Of a stretch of 9,454 bases of DNA, positions 5,654 through 9,454 are shown piece after piece. Origin of the DNA: Pseudomonadota bacterium (GTDB lineage Bacteria > Pseudomonadota > Alphaproteobacteria > Rhizobiales > Rhizobiaceae); the NCBI GenBank assembly GCA_023399465.1, contig JAEWPB010000173.1:1-9454 (forward strand), given 5' to 3'. Position 1 is the stretch's first letter; each line of letters opens with the position of its first letter. Below the pieces are notes generated by a model. That model had not been told where the DNA came from, ran no database searches, and was given only the letters and a program-made list of their open reading frames with translations. The position numbers and the translations under genes are program-made.

Positions 5654-6829
5654 CGCCTCGGGGATCGACCGGAACCCGCGGCCGGGTTCGACGCCCTCGC
5701 GCATCACCAGTGCGCGCAGCGGCGACAGGCCGGAAAGCAGATGCAGGCCGGCGGCGCGCATCATCTGGACGGGCAGGAAGTTCGACAGCAGCGAACGGTT
5801 GAGAAGATCAACGCTGGCGCTACGCGAAATCACGTCGGTCTTGCGCCGGCGGTCGAAACGGTCGCCCGCGCTTGCCGGGACCGGAGCACCCGGCACCATC
5901 GACACGAGTTCGGTCAGCACCATCACATCGCGAAGGCTGAGATTGAGCCCCTGGGCGCCGATCGGCGGAAAGGCATGCGCGGCCTCGCCGATGAGGGCGA
6001 CCCGGCCGGCGCCGAAATTATGGGCGACCATGCCGGAAAGCGGCCAGGTCTGCACGCCTTCTTCGACGGTGACCTTGCCGAGCATGGACTGCATGCGGGC
6101 CTCCACCATCCGGCTGATTTCAGCAAGAGGCAGTTCGGCCATGCGCGTCGCGTTTTCGGGCTTCTGGACCCAGACGAGGCTGGAGCGGTTCCCCGGAAGC
6201 GGAACCTGGGTGAACGGCCCGGATTCGGTATGGAATTCGGTCGAAACGTTGTGATGGGGAATGGTGTGGGCGAAGTTCAGCACCAGCGCGGTCTGCGGGT
6301 AGGACCAGGTCCGCACCGCGATGCCGGCGCTCTCCCTGACCTTGGACTTGCGTCCGTCGGCGCCGACCACGAAATCGGCGCGCAACACGTCGCCGTCTCC
6401 AAGGGTGAGAGTGACTGCGTCGTCGGAAATCGAGATGATCTCGGCGACCTCGGAAATGACGGTAATGCGTTGATCGTTCGCGATCACGTCCTGCAGGATC
6501 TTTAGCAGCGCCTCGTTCGGGAAATTGTAGCCGAACGCCTCGAGCCCGACTTCCGCCGCACGGAAGGCGACCGGCGGCGCGCGCAACAGCCGCTCGGTAC
6601 CGTCGATGATCTGCATCGTCGACAGCGCCGCGGCGGCAGGTTCCAGCTTTTCCCAGACGCCAAGGCTCTGCATGAAGCGGATCGACTGATCCATCAGCGC
6701 GGTCGTCCGCTTGTCTTTACGGGCCGGACCGGCGATCAGCGCCACCTGGCGACCAGCCTTTGCCAGCGAAAGCGCGGCGATCATGCCGGCCATTCCGCCC
6801 CCCACGACTGCGATCTCGAAGTTTTTCAT
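5600..6829 (-). CDS. UbiH/UbiF-family FAD-dependent hydroxylase (ubiquinone-type monooxygenase)
   Basis: A 409-residue class A flavin monooxygenase of the family that hydroxylates the aromatic ring in ubiquinone synthesis (UbiH, UbiF, UbiL). The N-terminal dinucleotide fold carries VVGGGMAG (G10, G12, G15). The DG motif is VVGADGRKSKVR (155-165). The second FAD motif is IGEAAHAFPPIGAQGLN (280-296), with Glu in place of the usual Asp of GDAAH. The start is taken at 6829 (MKNFEIAVVGGG) with a weak GGA ahead of it. ATGs at 6844 and 6853 are in frame, but neither has a ribosome site and both add residues before the FAD fold. It diverges from pcs across 210 bp. Alphaproteobacteria differ in which Ubi hydroxylases they keep, so the carbon hydroxylated, or even a quinone substrate, is not settled. 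A related aromatic hydroxylase is the alternative. Confidence 0.85.
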   Translation of the reverse strand: MKNFEIAVVGGGMAGMIAALSLAKAGRQVALIAGPARKDKRTTALMDQSIRFMQSLGVWEKLEPAAAALSTMQIIDGTERLLRAPPVAFRAAEVGLEAFGYNFPNEALLKILQDVIANDQRITVISEVAEIISISDDAVTLTLGDGDVLRADFVVGADGRKSKVRESAGIAVRTWSYPQTALVLNFAHTIPHHNVSTEFHTESGPFTQVPLPGNRSSLVWVQKPENATRMAELPLAEISRMVEARMQSMLGKVTVEEGVQTWPLSGMVAHNFGAGRVALIGEAAHAFPPIGAQGLNLSLRDVMVLTELVSMVPGAPVPASAGDRFDRRRKTDVISRSASVDLLNRSLLSNFLPVQMMRAAGLHLLSGLSPLRALVMREGVEPGRGFRSIPEALREKLCGHGSRADQVQH

Positions 6830-7039
6830 GACGTCATTCCACATTGATTTCATATGATGTACTTGTTTCAGTTGTTGAAATCCATGGGATGAATCAGCGC
6901 AGATGGTGAAATTCCCGCTTTCTACGTTTACGGTGAAACCATCGGGGCTTCGTTTGCGCTGATCGCGAGGTGCAAACGGTGCATATTAGCCGCTGCCGGT
7001 TTCGCCGATAGGACATGGTCATTAATACGGACGCGGGAC

Positions 7040-7768
7040 ATGAAAATCTTCAATTACAAGCGCGTGCCTTACGCGGAAATGCGAGCCTTCTCCGTTCACA
7101 TTCTGACGGCTTCCGGCTCATTCCTGGCATTTCTCGGCGTGGTCGCTGCGGCCGAACATCGTTTTGTCGACATGTTCTGGTGGCTCGGGCTCGCGCTTCT
7201 GGTCGATGGCATCGATGGTCCGATCGCCCGCAAGGTCAAGGTCAAGGAAGTCCTGCCCAACTGGTCGGGCGATACCCTCGACAACATCATCGACTACGTC
7301 ACCTATGTGCTGCTGCCAGCCTTTGCCCTCTACCAGAGCGGCATGATCGGCCAGCCCTGGTCCTTCGTCGCCGCCGGGCTGATCGTGGTTTCGAGTGCGA
7401 TCTACTATGCGGACATGGGGATGAAGACGGAGGAGTACTTCTTCTCGGGCTTCCCCGTCGTGTGGAACATGATCGTGTTCAGCCTGTTCGTCATCGATGC
7501 CAGTGCCAATGTGGCGCTCGCCGTCGTGCTCGTTTCCGTATTCCTGACATTCCTGCCGATCAATTTCCTGCATCCTGTGCGCGTCCTGCGCCTGCGCCCA
7601 CTCAATCTTGGCATATTCCTCATCTGGTCGCTTCTCGGCTGCGCCGCGCTGCTGATGCATTTTGAAACACCGGCCTGGATCAACGTGCCCTTCATTATCT
7701 GCGGCCTATATCTCTACGTGATCGGCGCCGTGCTTCAGTTCTTTCCGGCCCTCGGACGCACACAGTAG
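7040..7768 (+). CDS. pcs: Phosphatidylcholine synthase (CDP-alcohol phosphatidyltransferase)
   Basis: A 242-residue inner-membrane enzyme that condenses CDP-diacylglycerol with choline to give phosphatidylcholine and CMP, the one-step route typical of rhizobia and some other host-associated bacteria. The CDP-alcohol phosphotransferase motif is complete: D59-G60-x2-A63-R64, then 12 residues, then G77-x3-D81-x3-D85. The 12-residue gap, rather than the common 8, is the form known in Pcs enzymes. Sequence memory of the Sinorhizobium enzyme (N-terminus, then ASGSFLAFLGVVAAAEHRF) supports the identity. The length is normal. About seven to eight hydrophobic segments are seen. The ribosome site is weak (GGA eight bases before the ATG), and no in-frame start lies upstream. 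The quinone oxidoreductase gene begins 12 bp after its stop, so the two are probably one transcript. Confidence 0.97.
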   Translation: MKIFNYKRVPYAEMRAFSVHILTASGSFLAFLGVVAAAEHRFVDMFWWLGLALLVDGIDGPIARKVKVKEVLPNWSGDTLDNIIDYVTYVLLPAFALYQSGMIGQPWSFVAAGLIVVSSAIYYADMGMKTEEYFFSGFPVVWNMIVFSLFVIDASANVALAVVLVSVFLTFLPINFLHPVRVLRLRPLNLGIFLIWSLLGCAALLMHFETPAWINVPFIICGLYLYVIGAVLQFFPALGRTQ

Positions 7769-7780
7769 GAGGAGTTTTCC

Positions 7781-8764
7781 ATGGCCAAGACACACGCGAT
7801 CGTCATCCATGAACTGGGTGGACCGGAGGTCCTGAAGTATCAGGAAATCGACCTTGCTCCGCCGGCCGCCGGCGAGGTGCAGATCCGGCACGCAGCCACC
7901 GGCCTCAACTTTATCGACGTCTACTTCCGCACCGGGCTCTACAAGGCGCCGAACGGCCTGCCGTTCATTCCCGGCAAGGAGGCTGCCGGCACGGTCATCG
8001 CGGTCGGCCCCGGAGTGACGGATTTCACGATCGGAGACCGGGTCGCCTATGCCGGTGCCGATGGCGCCTACAGCGTCGAGCGCAACGTCGAAACCCGCCA
8101 TCTGGTCAAGGTCCCCGACGGGATCGACCTCGAGACGGCGGCTGCGATGATGCTGAAGGGCATGACCGCGGAGTATCTCTTGAACCGTACCTACAAGGTC
8201 GGCCCCGAAACGGTACTGCTGTTTCACGCGGCCGCCGGCGGCGTCGGCCTGATTGCCGGCCAGTGGGCGAAGGCGCTCGGCGCCACCGTCATCGGCACAG
8301 CGGGTTCCGCCGAAAAGGTCGAACTGGCACTCGCCCACGGCTACGACCACGTGATCAACTACCGCGAAGAGGATTTCGTCGAGCGCGTCAGAGTTCTGAC
8401 TGGCGGCAAGGGCGTGGACGTCGTCTATGACTCCGTCGGCCGCGACACATTCCCGAAATCGCTCGACTGCCTGAAGCCGCGCGGCATGTGGGTGAGCTTC
8501 GGCCAGTCGTCCGGTCCGATCGAGCCGTTCAACCTCGCGCTCCTGGCCCAGAAGGGGTCGCTCTATGCAACGCGACCCACGCTTTTTGCCTATATCGCGA
8601 CGCCGGAAGAACTTTCGGCCTGTGCAAAGTCACTGTTTGATGTTGTGCAAAGCAACAAAGTGCGTATCAATGTCCATCAAACCTATCCGCTGGCGGACGC
8701 CGCACGCAGCCATGTGGATCTGGAATCAAGAAGAACAAGCGGTACGACGCTGCTACTCCCCTGA
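7781..8764 (+). CDS. qor: NADPH:quinone oxidoreductase, zeta-crystallin type (MDR superfamily)
   Basis: A 327-residue cytoplasmic medium-chain dehydrogenase/reductase without the zinc ligands of alcohol dehydrogenases. Members reduce quinones with NADPH, often by one-electron transfer. Seen directly: an N-terminal GroES-like domain with the quinone oxidoreductase stretch GLNFIDVYFRTGLY (41-54), PFIPGKEAAGTV (61-72), and the nucleotide-binding turn AAAGGVGLIAGQWAK (150-164). The C-terminus, SRRTSGTTLLLP, matches the usual family ending. The ribosome site is strong (AGGAGGAG, six bases before the ATG) and begins within the pcs stop region, which argues for translational coupling or at least co-transcription with pcs. 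The exact quinone or enone substrate is unknown. The last 130 bases are noticeably richer in A+T than the rest of the gene, without any break in the frame. Confidence 0.93.
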   Translation: MAKTHAIVIHELGGPEVLKYQEIDLAPPAAGEVQIRHAATGLNFIDVYFRTGLYKAPNGLPFIPGKEAAGTVIAVGPGVTDFTIGDRVAYAGADGAYSVERNVETRHLVKVPDGIDLETAAAMMLKGMTAEYLLNRTYKVGPETVLLFHAAAGGVGLIAGQWAKALGATVIGTAGSAEKVELALAHGYDHVINYREEDFVERVRVLTGGKGVDVVYDSVGRDTFPKSLDCLKPRGMWVSFGQSSGPIEPFNLALLAQKGSLYATRPTLFAYIATPEELSACAKSLFDVVQSNKVRINVHQTYPLADAARSHVDLESRRTSGTTLLLP

Positions 8765-8810
8765 CAGTTGAGCGGTACGGAGTCGCGATCGTGGAGAATG
8801 TGGGGGTTCT

Positions 8811-9454
8811 GTGACGGAATTTGAAGCTCCGCAAGTCGCCAGCTTGTTGGCGGTTCGCGGCCTGACCAAGCTGTTTGGTAGTTTTTTTGCGTGTAACGGC
8901 ATCGATCTGGACATCGCGCCGGGAGAGATCCACGCTCTCCTCGGCGAAAACGGCGCCGGCAAGTCGACGCTTGTAAAGATGCTCTTCGGTGTCCTCGCCC
9001 CGAGCAACGGCGAAATTCTCTGGAAGAACCGACCCGTGACCATCGGGTCGCCAGGCGCCGCGCGAAAGCTCGGCATCGGTATGGTTTTCCAGCATTTTTC
9101 GCTGTTCGAAGCGCTCACCGTTGCCGAAAATATCGCGCTTTCGCTCGATCCCGGCATTTCACTGGCCAGGATATCCGATGAGGCCGCAGCGCTTTCGCGA
9201 GCCTATGGCCTGCCGCTCGACCCCAACGCCCATGTCGCCGATCTCTCGGTCGGCGAGCGCCAGCGCATCGAAATCGTTCGCGCCCTCCTGCAAAATCCGA
9301 GCCTCATCATCCTTGACGAGCCGACATCGGTGCTGACGCCGCAGGAAGCCGATCGTCTTTTCGAAACGCTGGAAAAGCTGAAGTCGGAAGGCCGGTCGGT
9401 CCTTTATATCAGCCACCGCCTCGAAGAAGTGCAACGCATCTGCGACCGCGCGAC
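8811..9454 (+). CDS. ABC transporter ATP-binding protein, nucleoside/simple-sugar type (COG3845-like), 5' part
   Basis: The first 214 residues are in the window; the gene runs past the end. It is the first ATPase domain of what is normally a protein of about 500 residues with two such domains, the energy unit of importers for nucleosides or simple sugars with a Bmp-type binding protein. Seen in order: Walker A GENGAGKST (45-53), Q-loop MVFQHFSLFEALTVAENIAL (Q94), signature LSVGERQ (145-151), Walker B LIILDEPTS (165-173), and H-loop H202 in YISHRLEEV. LSVGE in place of LSGGQ is normal in this family. The start is GTG at 8811 with GGGGG four bases ahead; nearby ATG and GTG codons in other frames stop at once. 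It follows qor by 46 bp with no terminator, so it may share the pcs-qor transcript. Nucleoside import is the better guess because of the LSVGE/QHF pattern, but binding protein and permease are outside the window. Confidence 0.92.
   Translation, partial: MTEFEAPQVASLLAVRGLTKLFGSFFACNGIDLDIAPGEIHALLGENGAGKSTLVKMLFGVLAPSNGEILWKNRPVTIGSPGAARKLGIGMVFQHFSLFEALTVAENIALSLDPGISLARISDEAAALSRAYGLPLDPNAHVADLSVGERQRIEIVRALLQNPSLIILDEPTSVLTPQEADRLFETLEKLKSEGRSVLYISHRLEEVQRICDRA

Noticed and set aside
1..9454. CRISPR array, insertion sequence, riboswitch or phage-defence gene set
   Set aside because: No spaced direct repeats, transposase, integrase, nuclease, toxin or known riboswitch-like leader was found on either strand by eye.

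Overview
The window looks like chromosomal DNA of an alphaproteobacterium of the order Hyphomicrobiales (Rhizobiales), most likely Rhizobiaceae (Sinorhizobium/Ensifer, Rhizobium or Agrobacterium relatives). The strongest pointer is a phosphatidylcholine synthase (Pcs) whose sequence, as I remember the family, is very close to the rhizobial enzyme. The tRNA-Lys(UUU), the high GC content and the GTG starts fit. No database search was possible, so the taxon is an inference.

Left part (1-3526) looks accessory and exported. It holds the last 50 residues of a serralysin-type (M10 C-terminal domain) secreted protein on the + strand, then a strong 16-bp hairpin between convergent genes. On the - strand follow an exported protein of unknown function with a Gly/Asp-rich linker and a Tyr-rich tail, and a periplasmic sulfatase with an unusual CTAGR active-site signature and a four-cysteine insertion. 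The stretch 2934-3526 has no confident gene. It does hold an orphan hairpin terminator on the - strand, placed directly after a start-less reading frame (3212-3406).

A tRNA-Lys gene (- strand, with a clear promoter) separates this from the right part. Its 3' end points toward the accessory side, which is the usual geometry of an integration site, but no integrase or att repeat is seen.

Right part (3603-9454) is dense, core-like rhizobial DNA. It has a CcdA-type membrane thiol transporter (GTG start), an AEC-family permease, a convergent UbiH/UbiF-family flavin hydroxylase whose 3' end overlaps the permease gene by 54 bp, then pcs read divergently from the hydroxylase. A zeta-crystallin-type NADPH:quinone oxidoreductase lies 12 bp after pcs. 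Last is the 5' part of a nucleoside/simple-sugar ABC transporter ATPase, 46 bp further on and on the same strand.

Functional links: pcs makes phosphatidylcholine from CDP-diacylglycerol and choline in the inner membrane. The neighbouring hydroxylase and quinone reductase both concern redox and quinone chemistry. I see no convincing undescribed multi-gene system. The items most worth a second look are the tailed exported protein, the sulfatase variant, and the orphan terminator with its start-less frame.
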